Part shown: positions 43,025-52,112 of the stretch, piece by piece | Layout: each line of letters opens with the position of its first letter | How positions within the stretch are numbered: position 1 is the first letter of the stretch | NCBI RefSeq assembly: GCF_022678645.1 | Contig: NZ_JALBWV010000001.1 | Coordinates: forward strand, 124,001 to 188,000 | Direction: 5' to 3' | Source: Saccharopolyspora soli | GTDB lineage: Bacteria; Actinomycetota; Actinomycetes; Mycobacteriales; Pseudonocardiaceae | Length of the DNA: 64,000 nucleotides | Translations under genes and position numbers: made by a program | Notes under the pieces: generated by a model | Told to the model about the DNA's origin: nothing | The model's database searches: none | Seen by the model: the letters and a program-made list of their open reading frames with translations, nothing else

Positions 43025-43987
43025 TCACGCGTAGACGAGCGACGCCGCGCGCGCCGCGGACGGCGCCGGGCTCGCCTTGGCGAACTCCACTGCTTCGGCC
43101 ACCGCCCGTTCGGCGTCTTGCTCGGCGGATGTCACGTCGTCGTCGGTGAACCAGCCAGCCGTGGTGCCCTGCGCGGCCAACCGCCGGATCGGGTCCTTGC
43201 GCTGCCAGTCCTCGGCCGACAGCGCTTCCCGGTAGCGGTCCGGGTCGCCCTCGTAGTGGCCGCGCAGCCGGTGGGTCAGGCATTCCAGCAGCGCGGGCCC
43301 TTCGCCGTGCCGCGCTCGCGCGAGCACCTGCCCGAACGCCTCCCACACGGCCGCGGCATCGTTGCCGTCGACCGTCTCCCGTGAGAATCCGTACGGGGCA
43401 ACCACATCTGCTACCCGCTCCACCACAGTGTGCGCCGAGCGGGGTGTGAACTCGGCGAAACCGTTGTTCTCGCAAACGAAGACCACCGGCAGCCGCCACA
43501 ACGCGGCCAGGTTCACCGACTCCGCGAAGTGGCCAGCCTGCGCGGCGCCGTCTCCGAAGAACACCACGGCCACGGCATCGCGGTCGGACAGCTGGCTGGC
43601 GAGCGCGCTGCCGACCGCCATCGGGATGTTGCCGCCCACCACGCCGGTCGCGCCGAGCAGGCCGTGCTCGGTGTCCACCAGGTGCATCGATCCGCCGAGA
43701 CCCTGGCACAGGCCGCCCGCGCGGCCCATCAGCTCGGCCATGATCCCGTCCAGCGGTGCGCCTTTGGCGATGGCGTGCCCGTGCGCCCGATGTCCGCTGT
43801 AGACGGGATCGTCGCTGCGCAACTGCCCGCACACGGTCGCGGCCACCGCCTCCTGGCCGACGCTGAGGTGGATCAGGCCGTGCACCTCGTCGGCGCGCTT
43901 GAGCTGCCCGACGCGTTCCTCGAACGCACGGATCCGGCACATCACGCGGAGCGCGGCCAGCGCCGTACTGCCTTCGAACGCGCTCAT
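43025..43987 (-). CDS. 2-oxoacid/acetoin dehydrogenase E1 alpha subunit (pair 1)
   Basis: 320 residues. The thiamine-diphosphate motif is FFGDGAAQAGHFAESVNL to CENNGFAEF; GLCQGLGGSMHLVDTEHG and GHRAHGHAIAKG are typical of AcoA/PdhA. The ATG at 43987 overlaps the stop of the second E1 beta as ATGA. The acetoin dehydrogenase AcoA type is closest by general pattern, but alpha-ketoacid activity is equally possible. Confidence 0.93.
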   Translation of the reverse strand: MSAFEGSTALAALRVMCRIRAFEERVGQLKRADEVHGLIHLSVGQEAVAATVCGQLRSDDPVYSGHRAHGHAIAKGAPLDGIMAELMGRAGGLCQGLGGSMHLVDTEHGLLGATGVVGGNIPMAVGSALASQLSDRDAVAVVFFGDGAAQAGHFAESVNLAALWRLPVVFVCENNGFAEFTPRSAHTVVERVADVVAPYGFSRETVDGNDAAAVWEAFGQVLARARHGEGPALLECLTHRLRGHYEGDPDRYREALSAEDWQRKDPIRRLAAQGTTAGWFTDDDVTSAEQDAERAVAEAVEFAKASPAPSAARAASLVYA

Positions 43988-44973
43988 GTGGTGGCCTTCG
44001 CGTCCGCGGCGGGATCGAGCACCGCCCGCACGGCGAGCGCGATCTTGTCCTCGTCGGGCAGCACGTACTCCTCCATCGGCTTGCTGTAGGCGATCGTCGT
44101 GTCCAATGCCGTGACGTGCTTGATCGGTGCTCGCAGGTCGGCGAAACCGTGCTCGGACACCTCGCTGGCGATCACGGCGGCCACCGAGGCGTGCCGGGTG
44201 GCCTGGTCGACGAGTACCAGCCTGCCGGTCTTCGCGACGGATTCCAGGATCGTCGCGGTGTCCAGCGGTGCGATGGTGCGCGGGTCGATGACCTCGGCGC
44301 TGATGCCGTCGGCGGCCAGCCGCTCGGCTGCGGCGAGCGCGCGGTGCACGGTCCAGCCGGTCGCGACGATCGTGACGTCGCTGCCGGAGCGCTTGACGTC
44401 GGCCACGCCGAAGGGCACGGCGTAGTCGCCCTCGGGCACCTCGCCGTTGTCCAGCATGAGCAGGTAGTGCTGCAAGTAGAGCACCGGGTTGTCGTCGCGG
44501 ATCGCCGTGGTCATCAGTCCTTTGGCGTCGGCGGGGGTGGACGGCAGGGCCACCTTGAGGCCGGGCACGCCGAGGAACATCCCGTAGATCGACCCGGTGT
44601 GCTGGCCAGCCCAGCCCGCGGTGAAGCCGTAGCCCGCCTTGAGCACCAGCGGCACCCGCACCTGGCCGCCGGTCATGGTGTGCATCCGCGGTGCTTCGTT
44701 GACGACCTGGTCCATGGCGACGAGCAGGAACTCGGCCATGTAGAGCTCGACGACCGGTCGGTAGCCAGCCATCGCGGCGCCCACCGCCATCCCGATCTCC
44801 GCGGTCTCCGAGATCGGGGTCACCCGCACCCGGTCGCTGCCGAACGCGGTCAGGTACGGATCGTTCTCGGTGGTCGCGATGTTCTGTCCGAAGTAGAGCA
44901 CGTTGTCGTCGCGTGCCATCTCCTGCCGGATCGCCTCGTCGATCGCTGCGACGTAAGGCAGCTCACGTGCCAC
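43984..44973 (-). CDS. 2-oxoacid/acetoin dehydrogenase E1 beta subunit (pair 2)
   Basis: 329 residues from GTG 44973, set by AGGAGGA five bases upstream; the longer open frame reads through a family A hairpin and is an artefact. Motifs are VLYFGQNIATTENDPYLTAFG, TPISETAEIGMAVGAAMAGY and VIDPRTIAPLDTATILESV. It is clearly distinct from the pair 1 E1 beta, with different residues around the active site (for example GYGFTAGWAGQHTGSIYG in place of GAGYRGAAQHSQ). ATGA coupling to the pair 1 E1 alpha shows a single operon. Confidence 0.93.
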   Translation of the reverse strand: MARELPYVAAIDEAIRQEMARDDNVLYFGQNIATTENDPYLTAFGSDRVRVTPISETAEIGMAVGAAMAGYRPVVELYMAEFLLVAMDQVVNEAPRMHTMTGGQVRVPLVLKAGYGFTAGWAGQHTGSIYGMFLGVPGLKVALPSTPADAKGLMTTAIRDDNPVLYLQHYLLMLDNGEVPEGDYAVPFGVADVKRSGSDVTIVATGWTVHRALAAAERLAADGISAEVIDPRTIAPLDTATILESVAKTGRLVLVDQATRHASVAAVIASEVSEHGFADLRAPIKHVTALDTTIAYSKPMEEYVLPDEDKIALAVRAVLDPAADAKATT

Positions 44974-45000
44974 GTTCTCCTCCTGAGAGCCCGGTTTTCG

Positions 45001-45048
45001 AGTGAAGGGCACCTTTGACCGACATACCCGGTCGAAGGTGCCCTTCAC
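45001..45048. repeat. Family A intergenic hairpin, copy 2
   Basis: Left arm at 45001-45021 identical to copy 1 at 14448 (AGTGAAGGGCACCTTTGACC and onward), right arm at 45029-45048 with one substitution, loop of about seven bases. It lies within the operon between E1 alpha and E1 beta of pair 2, so it might lower downstream expression or protect mRNA ends; this is inference. Confidence 0.85.
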
Positions 45049-45103
45049 CCATCACTGGATCGGTGGGTGGACTGGGCGGTTTCGGTCCGCGCGACCGCCG
45101 GGT

Positions 45104-46129
45104 TCACGAAGCCTCGGCGTAGGCGAGCGCTTCCTCGGGCTCCGGCAGCGGGCTCTCCAACCCGAATTCGACCGCCGCCGCCATCTCGTCCCGCACCACG
45201 TTCGCCAGGTCGTCGGCTTCGGCGGCGGTGAGCACACCTCCGGTGACGAGGGCGCCCCGGAACCGGGGGATCGGGTCGCCGCGTTTGGCGGCCTCGTACT
45301 CCTCGACCGCGCCGAACACCACGACCGCCTCGTGCTCGGGGAAGTGCAGCGGCACACCGGGCGGCGCGATGATGTTGCCGTGCGCGCTCAGCCGGTACAC
45401 CTTGGACTCCACGAGCGTCGGCCCCCCGCCCCCGCGCGCCCGCGCGACGGCCTCGGCGACGGTGTCGTGCACGGCGATGGGGTCGCCGCCGTCCACGGTC
45501 ACACCGGGCATGCTGTATGCGGTGGCCTTGATCGACAACGGCTCACCGGCGGCCGCGTTGGCGTCCTCCTGGTCGCTGCGCGTGACGACGTTGTAGTTGT
45601 TGTTCTCCATCACGTACACGATCGGCAGCTTCCAAAGCGACGCGATGTTCAGCGATTCGTGGAAAGCGCCCTGCTTCGACGCGCCGTCGCCGAAGAAGCA
45701 CAGCACCACCTGCCCCGCGCCGCGCACCTGGGCGGCATACGCGACACCGGTGGCCTGCGGGATGTTCTGCGCGACGATGCCGGAGGTGCCGAGGAATCCG
45801 CGGCTGGGATCCGCGAGGTGCATCGAACCGCCGTAGCCCTGGCACAGGCCGGTCTTGCGGCCGTAGATCTCCGCCATGATCAGGCGCGGGTCGGTGCCGA
45901 GCACGATCGGGTACCCGTGGCAGCGGTACGTCGCCATCAGCTGGTCGCCGTCGCCGATCGCCGCCAACGAGCCGACGATGGACGCCTCAGCGCCGTCGGC
46001 GAGGTGCGTGTGCCCGCGGATGACACCGGGGTGCTCGGTGAAGGTCCGCTTCACCCGCTCCTCGAACTCCCTGACGCGCAGCATCTGGTTGAGCATCCAC
46101 ACCCGGCGGTCGTCGTCGACTCCGCTCAC
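45104..46129 (-). CDS. 2-oxoacid/acetoin dehydrogenase E1 alpha subunit (pair 2)
   Basis: 341 residues. Motifs: GLCQGYGGSMHLADPSRG, FFGDGASKQGAFHESLNIASLW and YVMENNNYNVVTRSDQED. Longer C-terminal tail than pair 1. GTG 46129 overlaps the upstream isomerase stop as GTGA. Pair 2 differs from pair 1 enough that a different substrate, or a hetero-assembly, is plausible. Confidence 0.93.
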   Translation of the reverse strand: MSGVDDDRRVWMLNQMLRVREFEERVKRTFTEHPGVIRGHTHLADGAEASIVGSLAAIGDGDQLMATYRCHGYPIVLGTDPRLIMAEIYGRKTGLCQGYGGSMHLADPSRGFLGTSGIVAQNIPQATGVAYAAQVRGAGQVVLCFFGDGASKQGAFHESLNIASLWKLPIVYVMENNNYNVVTRSDQEDANAAAGEPLSIKATAYSMPGVTVDGGDPIAVHDTVAEAVARARGGGGPTLVESKVYRLSAHGNIIAPPGVPLHFPEHEAVVVFGAVEEYEAAKRGDPIPRFRGALVTGGVLTAAEADDLANVVRDEMAAAVEFGLESPLPEPEEALAYAEAS

Positions 46130-46992
46130 CGTGGGGCCTCCTGCATCGAATCGTGGACGGAGCGCACCGTCCGGTCGAACATTTCGGAGATGGGCAACGC
46201 GCGCAGTTCATCGGAGAGCACCTCGACGCCCCACGGGCCGTCGTAGCCGAGTTCGCGCAGCACCGACACGTAGCCCCGCACGTCGAACTCGCCCTCGCCG
46301 GGCAGCCGCCGGTACCGCGTGGTCTCCGAGACGTGGTCGGGCATGTCGGCCCGCATCCCGTCGCTGAGTTCTACATAGGACAGATAGCGGGGCGGTATGA
46401 CGCGCAGGTCCTCCGGTGTCAGACCGAGCTTGCCGAGGTGCCAGAAGTCCACCGCCAGCCCGCTGTTCTCGGCACCGGCGCCCTCGACGACTTCCAGTGC
46501 GGTGTCGAGGGTCGGTGCGTTGAGGTCGAAGGGCATCAGCTCGTAGACGATCGGCGCGCGGTGCCGCGTGGCGGCGTCCGCGCACAGCTCGCCGAAGCGG
46601 TCGATGAGCTTGGCGCGCTCGCACGGCGTGCCGAGGATGTTGCCGACCTTGATGTGGTGCGCGTCCAGTTCCGCGGCGGCGTCGAAGAGCAGCTTGCGCG
46701 TCTCGTCGGAAGCCTGCCTGCCGGGCGTGCCGGGGTCGAGGAACCAGTCGTTGAGGAACTCGATCTCCAACACGTCGAGGCCGTGGTCGCGGAAGATCTG
46801 CCCGATCTCGGCGAGACTGCGGTGTTCGAGCAGGTGCGCGAGGTCGGCGTGCCACAGGCCGAGGCCAGCCATCCCGGTGCGCGCGGCTTCGGCGCAGCGC
46901 TGCGGCCAGTCGAACAGGCTCCACTCGCGGCCGGTGTGGACCTCGACCGGACCGGCTGTGGTCCAGTACGAGCCGAGTATGCGAGCCGTCAT
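46126..46992 (-). CDS. TIM-barrel sugar isomerase/epimerase (AP-endonuclease-2 fold)
   Basis: 288 residues of the xylose-isomerase-like family, a metal-dependent (beta/alpha)8 barrel. LEIEFLNDWFLDPG, HIKVGNI, APIVYELMPFD, GLAVDFWHLGKLGL and YVELSD each supply the usual Glu, His and Asp metal ligands. Family members isomerise or epimerise sugars and inosose derivatives. ATG 46992 overlaps the E2 stop (ATGA), and its own stop overlaps pair 2 E1 alpha. Its place in an E1/E2 operon is unusual and suggests a polyol or sugar-acid pathway rather than plain acetoin use. Confidence 0.85.
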   Translation of the reverse strand: MTARILGSYWTTAGPVEVHTGREWSLFDWPQRCAEAARTGMAGLGLWHADLAHLLEHRSLAEIGQIFRDHGLDVLEIEFLNDWFLDPGTPGRQASDETRKLLFDAAAELDAHHIKVGNILGTPCERAKLIDRFGELCADAATRHRAPIVYELMPFDLNAPTLDTALEVVEGAGAENSGLAVDFWHLGKLGLTPEDLRVIPPRYLSYVELSDGMRADMPDHVSETTRYRRLPGEGEFDVRGYVSVLRELGYDGPWGVEVLSDELRALPISEMFDRTVRSVHDSMQEAPR

Positions 46993-48080
46993 GGGTCGCT
47001 CCTTCCCCCGAGCAGCAGGGCCAGCGGTTCGGTGAGCAGTTCACGCACGCGCGCCAGGAATGCCGCCGCGTCGGCGCCGTTGAGGATGCGGTGATCTGCC
47101 GTGAGCGTCGCGCGCAGCACGCGGCCTACCGCTAGCACGCCGTCGCGCGCGCACGCGCGTTCCTCGACGGCGCCGACAGCGAGGATCGCCGCTTGCGGTG
47201 GGTTGATCACGGCGGTGAACTCGCTCACCCCGTACATCCCGAGGTTCGACACGGTGAACGTGCCGCCGTCGAGTTCGGCGGGTGTGAGCAGACCCGTGCG
47301 GGCGCGCTGGGCGAGCGTGTGCGCGGCGCGGTCGATGTCGGTCAGGGTGCGGGTGTCCGCGTCGAACACGGTGGGCACCAACAGCGCGTCCTCAGCTGCC
47401 ACCGCGATCCCGACGTTGACCCGTCCGTATAGGTGGAAGGTGTCGTCGAGGTATGCCGCATTGACGCGCGGGTGTGCACGCAAGGCGAGCGCGACCGCCT
47501 TGACGACCATGGCGTTGTAGGTCGGTGCCTCGCCGGTGACCGTCGCGATCCGGTCCCGCAGCTCGGCGCAAGCGTCCATGCCGATCTCGGTGGTGACCGT
47601 GAATTCGGGGATCGTGCGCTTCGCCTCAACCATCCGCGCGGCCACCGTCCGCTGTCCGGTGGTCGGCTCGACGACCGTCACCGCACCCCTGGCATCCTGC
47701 TCAGCACTGGCGGATGGCGTGGCCGCCTCGACGTCGGCGCGCACGATCCGCCCACCGGGGCCGGTTCCGTTGATGGCGGCGAGGTCGATGTTCTTGTCCC
47801 GAGCGAGTCGTCTTGCCAGCGGAGACGACTTGAGCCGCACGTCCGCGGTGGCCGCTTCGATCCGCGCGATGGGCGCGCCCACCGCGCGGGTTTCGCCCGC
47901 CCCGGCAAGGATTTCCAGCCGCCCGGCGAGCTCAGCCTGGTAGGTCACCGTCGCTTTGTCGGTCTCGATCTCGACCAGGTCGTCGCCGGGGCGCACCTGG
48001 TCGCCGGACTCCCGCAGCCAGCCGACGATCACCCCGTCGCGCATCGACTCCGACAGCCGGGGCATGAGCATCTCGGACAC
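46989..48080 (-). CDS. E2 dihydrolipoamide acyltransferase
   Basis: 363 residues from GTG 48080; ATG 48071 is a possible start too. One lipoyl domain with the lipoylated lysine at about residue 42 (VEIETDKATVTY), one peripheral subunit-binding domain (KSSPLARRLARDKNIDLAAINGTGPGGRIV, about 110-145), and a catalytic domain ending with TLTADHRILNGADAAAFL, carrying the catalytic histidine. FTVSNLGMYGVSEFTAVIN is also typical. It takes acyl groups from E1 to CoA. A single E2 appears to serve two E1 pairs, and no E3 gene is found in the window. Confidence 0.92.
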   Translation of the reverse strand: MSEMLMPRLSESMRDGVIVGWLRESGDQVRPGDDLVEIETDKATVTYQAELAGRLEILAGAGETRAVGAPIARIEAATADVRLKSSPLARRLARDKNIDLAAINGTGPGGRIVRADVEAATPSASAEQDARGAVTVVEPTTGQRTVAARMVEAKRTIPEFTVTTEIGMDACAELRDRIATVTGEAPTYNAMVVKAVALALRAHPRVNAAYLDDTFHLYGRVNVGIAVAAEDALLVPTVFDADTRTLTDIDRAAHTLAQRARTGLLTPAELDGGTFTVSNLGMYGVSEFTAVINPPQAAILAVGAVEERACARDGVLAVGRVLRATLTADHRILNGADAAAFLARVRELLTEPLALLLGGRSDP

Positions 48081-48084
48081 CGCG

Positions 48085-48831
48085 TCACCAACCCGCGACG
48101 GAACCGGCGTCCACCGGCATCGCGATGCCGGTGACGAACGACGAGTCGTCCGAGCACAACCACGCGACGGCGGCGGCGACCTCGGCCGGATCACCAGGAC
48201 GGCGCATCGCCTGCGGGCGCAGGATCTCCTCCTGCCGCTGCGGGCTGATGCCGCTCATCAGCGGCGTCATGATCGCTCCAGGGCACACGGCGTTGACCCG
48301 GATCCCCTCCTCGGCGTACTCGATGGCGCCGTTCTTGGTCAACCCGACGATGCCGTGCTTGCTGGCGGTGTAAGCGCTGAGCAGTCGCACGCCGCGCAGG
48401 CCCGCGTTCGACGAGGTGTTGACGATCGACCCGCCGCCACCGCGCAACATCTGCTGGATCTGGTACTTCATCCCGAGGAAGGTGCCGCGCAGGTTGACCG
48501 CGATGACCCGGTCGAACTCGGCGGCCTCGGTGTCGGCGAGCAGCTTGTGCACGCCGATCCCCGCGTTGTTGTGGGCGAAGTCGAGGGAACCGAACCTTTC
48601 GACGACGTGCGCGACGAGCGCTTCGTTGTCCTGCTCGCTGGCGACGTCGCAGGCGAAGAACTCGGCCCGCCCGCCAGCGTCCTCGATCGTCCGGACGGTT
48701 TCCGCGCCGCCCTCGCGCGCCGATTCGAGATCGGCCACGACGACCGCGGCACCCTCGGCCGCGAGCCGGATCGCGCAGGCCCTGCCGATTCCGCTCGCCG
48801 CACCGGTGACCAATCCTGCCTTGCCGTGCAT
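48085..48831 (-). CDS. Short-chain dehydrogenase/reductase
   Basis: 248 residues from ATG 48831 (GTG 48834 is three bases upstream). Cofactor motif VTGAASGIGRA near residue 8, NNAGIG, and the catalytic set S-Y-K with SNAGLRG and YTASKHGIV. ARPGDPAEVAAAVAWLCSD-type C-terminus is classical. The D in VVVADLES suggests NAD preference. First gene of the operon; E2 starts four bases after its stop. Could be an acetoin/diol or sugar-alcohol dehydrogenase. Confidence 0.9.
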   Translation of the reverse strand: MHGKAGLVTGAASGIGRACAIRLAAEGAAVVVADLESAREGGAETVRTIEDAGGRAEFFACDVASEQDNEALVAHVVERFGSLDFAHNNAGIGVHKLLADTEAAEFDRVIAVNLRGTFLGMKYQIQQMLRGGGGSIVNTSSNAGLRGVRLLSAYTASKHGIVGLTKNGAIEYAEEGIRVNAVCPGAIMTPLMSGISPQRQEEILRPQAMRRPGDPAEVAAAVAWLCSDDSSFVTGIAMPVDAGSVAGW

Positions 48832-48868
48832 CACGCTCGAAAGCTAAGCGCACCGGGCCGGGAAGACC

Positions 48869-49873
48869 TTAGTCTGCGTGCGGGATTACTTGCCCATTCA
48901 TGCGCGTCGCGGCCGCCCGCCGCACCTCCCGCGGGCTCTGGCCGTACTCGCGCTTGAAGACGTTCGAGAAGTGGGCGGCATCGGAGAAACCCCAGCGGAA
49001 CGCGATTTCCGTGACGGTGCTGGCACCGGGCTGCTCCAACTCGGCGCGGCAGCGCGCCAACCGGGACTTGCGCACGAACGCCGCGACCGACTCGCCGGTG
49101 TCCTCGAACAGGCTGTGCAGCGAGCGCAGCGAAATCGCGTGCGCCCTGGCGATGGACTCGGGGCCGAGACCGGGATCCTGCAGGTGGACCCGGATGTAGC
49201 GGCGGATGTCGGCGCGCAGCGCATCGCGAGCGGCGGCCTTGCTGCCGGGTAGCCCCGGCTCGACCGCGGCCCGCAGCAACTCCAGCGCAACGTCGGTGGC
49301 GGTGCTGACGGCCGAATCCGCACCAGCGGCCAGACCGGGCAATTCGTCGGCGAGCGCGTCCAGGTATCGGACGAGCAGGCGTGTGCTGGGACTTTCGCCG
49401 AGCGAGGGCAGCGCCTGCAGGTCGGCCAGCCGCGGGCACACCGCGAGCACCCGGTCCCTCGGGAAGATCAACGTGCGTTTCACGAACGGCTCGACGACCT
49501 CGACGTCGACCGGATGCGCACCGTCCCACAGGATTGCCTCACCGGAGGTGACCACGTGCTCGCCGGAGGCGTAGCGGATCCGCTCCGCACCCCGGCGGAC
49601 CGTCTGGAAGCCGATCGCCGATTCGCCCACGCCGCCCATCAGCACGTCGTGGCGCCCGGAGAACGGCGTGCACACGCAGTCCACCAGCGTCAGCTCGCCG
49701 AACCTGCGGCGCACGACCGTGCCCTGGAACTTCTTGGGCGTGCGATGGGTGAACCGGACGTCGAAGCCGACGTGAGTCGACGCCAGGATGTCCGCCCACT
49801 CGTCGGCGACGCCGAAGCGGTCGGCCGTTCGCTGGATGCACCAGCGTTCGGGCGCGTTCGACAAGGGCGCCAT
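48869..49873 (-). CDS. AraC-family regulator with AraC_binding_2 N-terminus
   Basis: 334 residues from ATG 49873, with AGGGAGG upstream. N-terminal about 200 residues form a cupin-like AraC_binding_2 sensor. The C-terminal DNA-binding domain has IARAHAISLRSLHSLFEDTGESVAAFVRKSRLARC and the second helix-turn-helix TVTEIAFRWGFSDAAHFSNVFKREYGQSP. It is directly upstream of the SDR/E2/E1 operon in the same direction (38 bases gap) and divergent from the alcohol dehydrogenase, so it probably activates both. Confidence 0.9.
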   Translation of the reverse strand: MAPLSNAPERWCIQRTADRFGVADEWADILASTHVGFDVRFTHRTPKKFQGTVVRRRFGELTLVDCVCTPFSGRHDVLMGGVGESAIGFQTVRRGAERIRYASGEHVVTSGEAILWDGAHPVDVEVVEPFVKRTLIFPRDRVLAVCPRLADLQALPSLGESPSTRLLVRYLDALADELPGLAAGADSAVSTATDVALELLRAAVEPGLPGSKAAARDALRADIRRYIRVHLQDPGLGPESIARAHAISLRSLHSLFEDTGESVAAFVRKSRLARCRAELEQPGASTVTEIAFRWGFSDAAHFSNVFKREYGQSPREVRRAAATRMNGQVIPHAD

Positions 49874-50048
49874 TGCCCCGCCTCCCTGTTGCCGTGCGAT
49901 CGTCCGGTCAGCCTGTCTCGAAAGGTGCCCTGCTTTCAACCGCCGTCTTGGCTACGCGCGCGCGAGTTGTTGTCACTTCACGCGGTTCCGACCGCGTTCG
50001 CGGAGTGTGGCGGTAGCGTCGCGGAGGGTCTGCGGAAGGGAGTGTCAC

Positions 50049-51056
50049 GTGCGTGCCGGAGTGTTCCGCGGTGCGGGGCGGATGCCGATCGAGCAGGTGC
50101 CCGATCCGGTGGCCGGACCCGCCGACGTAGTGCTGGAAGTGCGGGCGTGCGGGGTCTGCGGCTCCGACCTGCACGCCTACACGCAGGGGTTGTTCACCAA
50201 GCCCGGCCAGATCATGGGCCACGAATTCGCTGGGGAGGTCGTGTCGGTCGGCGCGGAGGTCGCGGGTATTGCGCGCGGCGACCGGGTGACCGGGCTGCCC
50301 ATCCAGCCGTGCGGAGCGTGCCGTCGTTGCCGCGAGTCGGTCGGGCACCTGTGCGAGGTGTGGAACACGCGCAGCATTGCGTTCGGGCTGCCGGGTGCCT
50401 TCGCGGAGCAGTTGCGGATTCCAGACGCGGTGCTCGGCTACAACGTCCACAAGTTGCCGGACGCCGTGACCTTCGAAGCAGGTGCGCTGGTCGAGCCGCT
50501 CGCCGTCGCCGTGCACGCTGTCCGGCAGGCGGCGCTGAGTCCGGGCCAGTCCGCGGTGGTGCTCGGCCTCGGCACGATCGGACTGCAAGTGGCGCAGGTC
50601 CTGATGGCCGAAGGAGCGTCGCCGGTGATCGGCGTCGACCGATCGCCGCTGCGCCGGTCGATCGCCGAACGGCTCGGCGTCACGGTGTTCGCCGACGTGG
50701 CCGACGTGCCCGGTGACCCGGAGATCGACACCGTCTTCGAGGTGACCGGCGCGCCTGCCCTGGTGGCTCATGCCGCCGAAATAGCCCGCCCACGGGGAAC
50801 CGTGCTGATCGTGGCGCTCTACGAGGAGCCCGCCCAGTTGGACCCCACGCGGCTGGTGCACAAGGAGCTCACGGTGCGCGGAAGCGCGATGGTCACCCCG
50901 GAGGACTTCCGCGACGCCATCGACCTGCTCGCAACCGGAAAGGCCCAGACGGAACCCCTGATCACGCACCGCAAACCGCTGGCCGAACTGGGCGCCGCCT
51001 TCGACGCGCAAACGGACGCGGACCAAGCGGTGAAGGTCATGGTCGTGAACGACTAG
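50049..51056 (+). CDS. Zinc-dependent alcohol/polyol dehydrogenase (MDR family)
   Basis: 335 residues from GTG 50049; GAAGGGA lies seven bases upstream. Catalytic zinc ligands: Cys in RACGVCGSDLHAY and His-Glu in MGHEFAGEV. Structural zinc: PCGACRRCRESVGHLC. Cofactor site GLGTIGLQVAQVL followed by VIGVDRSPLRRS, an NAD-type aspartate. This is the threonine/sorbitol/2,3-butanediol dehydrogenase branch. It is divergent from the AraC gene and probably part of the same catabolic unit as the E1/E2 operon; 175 bases separate the two starts. Confidence 0.9.
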   Translation: MRAGVFRGAGRMPIEQVPDPVAGPADVVLEVRACGVCGSDLHAYTQGLFTKPGQIMGHEFAGEVVSVGAEVAGIARGDRVTGLPIQPCGACRRCRESVGHLCEVWNTRSIAFGLPGAFAEQLRIPDAVLGYNVHKLPDAVTFEAGALVEPLAVAVHAVRQAALSPGQSAVVLGLGTIGLQVAQVLMAEGASPVIGVDRSPLRRSIAERLGVTVFADVADVPGDPEIDTVFEVTGAPALVAHAAEIARPRGTVLIVALYEEPAQLDPTRLVHKELTVRGSAMVTPEDFRDAIDLLATGKAQTEPLITHRKPLAELGAAFDAQTDADQAVKVMVVND

Positions 51057-51212
51057 GGACTGTTTCAGCAGTGGCCTGCCCGGACCGCAAGTGGCTACGC
51101 CGCCGGTAAAACCAGCCCCGGCCGCGCAGCCGGTTTCGAACGGGGACCGCCGATCTCCTGCGGCTGCGGTCGCCTGTCAATGTGGCCGTCACCGCCAGGT
51201 AGGCTCCGCACC

Positions 51213-52064
51213 GTGACGGATGATGCACGGGATGGCGACATCGCCGCAGCTGAGGCCGATCTTCCGGTCATCGACATGTCTGTTCCCAGCATTGCACGGG
51301 TCTACGACGCATTCGTCGGCGGCAAGGACAACTACGAGGTCGACCGCGCGCTGTACCGGCAGGTGCTGGAATTCGCGCCGGAAGCGCCCGCGTTCGCGCG
51401 CGAGCACCGCGACTGGCTGATCCGGGTCGTCCGCTTCCTCGCTGGCACCGCCGGAATCGACCAGTTCCTCGACTGCGGCTCCGGGCTGCCCACCGCGGAG
51501 AACACCCACCAGGTGGCACAGCGCGTCAACTCCGAAGCGCGGGTCGTCTACGTCGACAACGACCCGGTCGTGCAAGCCCATGGGCGGGCGTTGCTGGAGG
51601 AGAACGATCGAACTCGCTTCGTCGCGGGCGATCTGACGGATCCGGCTGCTCTGCTGGCCGATCCGATGGTGCGCGGGCACCTCGACTTCAACCGGCCCCT
51701 CGCGCTCATCCAGTGCAGCACCATCCACCACGTGCCCGATTCGCAGGATCCGAACGGGATCATGGTGGCTTACATCGACGCGCTGCCATCCGGCTCCTAC
51801 GTCGCCCTGACCCACTGGTACGACCCGGCCGACGGCAGTGGCGTCAGCGCAACCGCACGCCGCATCCAGGACTTGTTCAACAACGGCGGACTGGGCTCGG
51901 CGACGTTCCGCAGCCGAGCCCAGATCGAGTCGCTGTTCACCGGACTGGAACTGCTCGAACCGGGACTGACCCGAATCGCGGACTGGTGGCCGAGCGGACC
52001 GAGGCTCAAGCCCCTCGCCGACATCGACGACATAGTCCTCGGCGGCGTCGGACGCAAGCCGTGA
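51213..52064 (+). CDS. DUF574 SAM-dependent methyltransferase-like protein
   Basis: 283 residues from GTG 51213. The family pattern is present: PSIARVYDAFVGGKDNYEVDR near residue 27, FLDCGSGLPTAENTHQVAQ as the SAM-binding loop, and VYVDNDPVV for the ribose-binding acid. QCSTIHHVPD follows. The family is widespread and highly multiplied in actinobacteria; the substrate is unknown. It has no evident operon partner. The start gives a sensible N-terminus; a longer frame from 51180 also exists. Confidence 0.88.
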   Translation: MTDDARDGDIAAAEADLPVIDMSVPSIARVYDAFVGGKDNYEVDRALYRQVLEFAPEAPAFAREHRDWLIRVVRFLAGTAGIDQFLDCGSGLPTAENTHQVAQRVNSEARVVYVDNDPVVQAHGRALLEENDRTRFVAGDLTDPAALLADPMVRGHLDFNRPLALIQCSTIHHVPDSQDPNGIMVAYIDALPSGSYVALTHWYDPADGSGVSATARRIQDLFNNGGLGSATFRSRAQIESLFTGLELLEPGLTRIADWWPSGPRLKPLADIDDIVLGGVGRKP

Positions 52065-52112
52065 ATCCCCGCGACCACACTCTGCACCACAGGATGACGG
52101 GCCCGATTGGGG

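Noticed and set aside
42207-43940. 577-residue frame on the minus strand across both pair 1 E1 genes
   Set aside because: It is out of frame with the E1 motifs and has the Arg/Gly/Pro-rich composition of shadow frames.
44974-45048. N-terminal extension of pair 2 E1 beta starting MKGTFDR
   Set aside because: The extension is encoded by the family A hairpin and lies upstream of a good ribosome binding site and GTG start.
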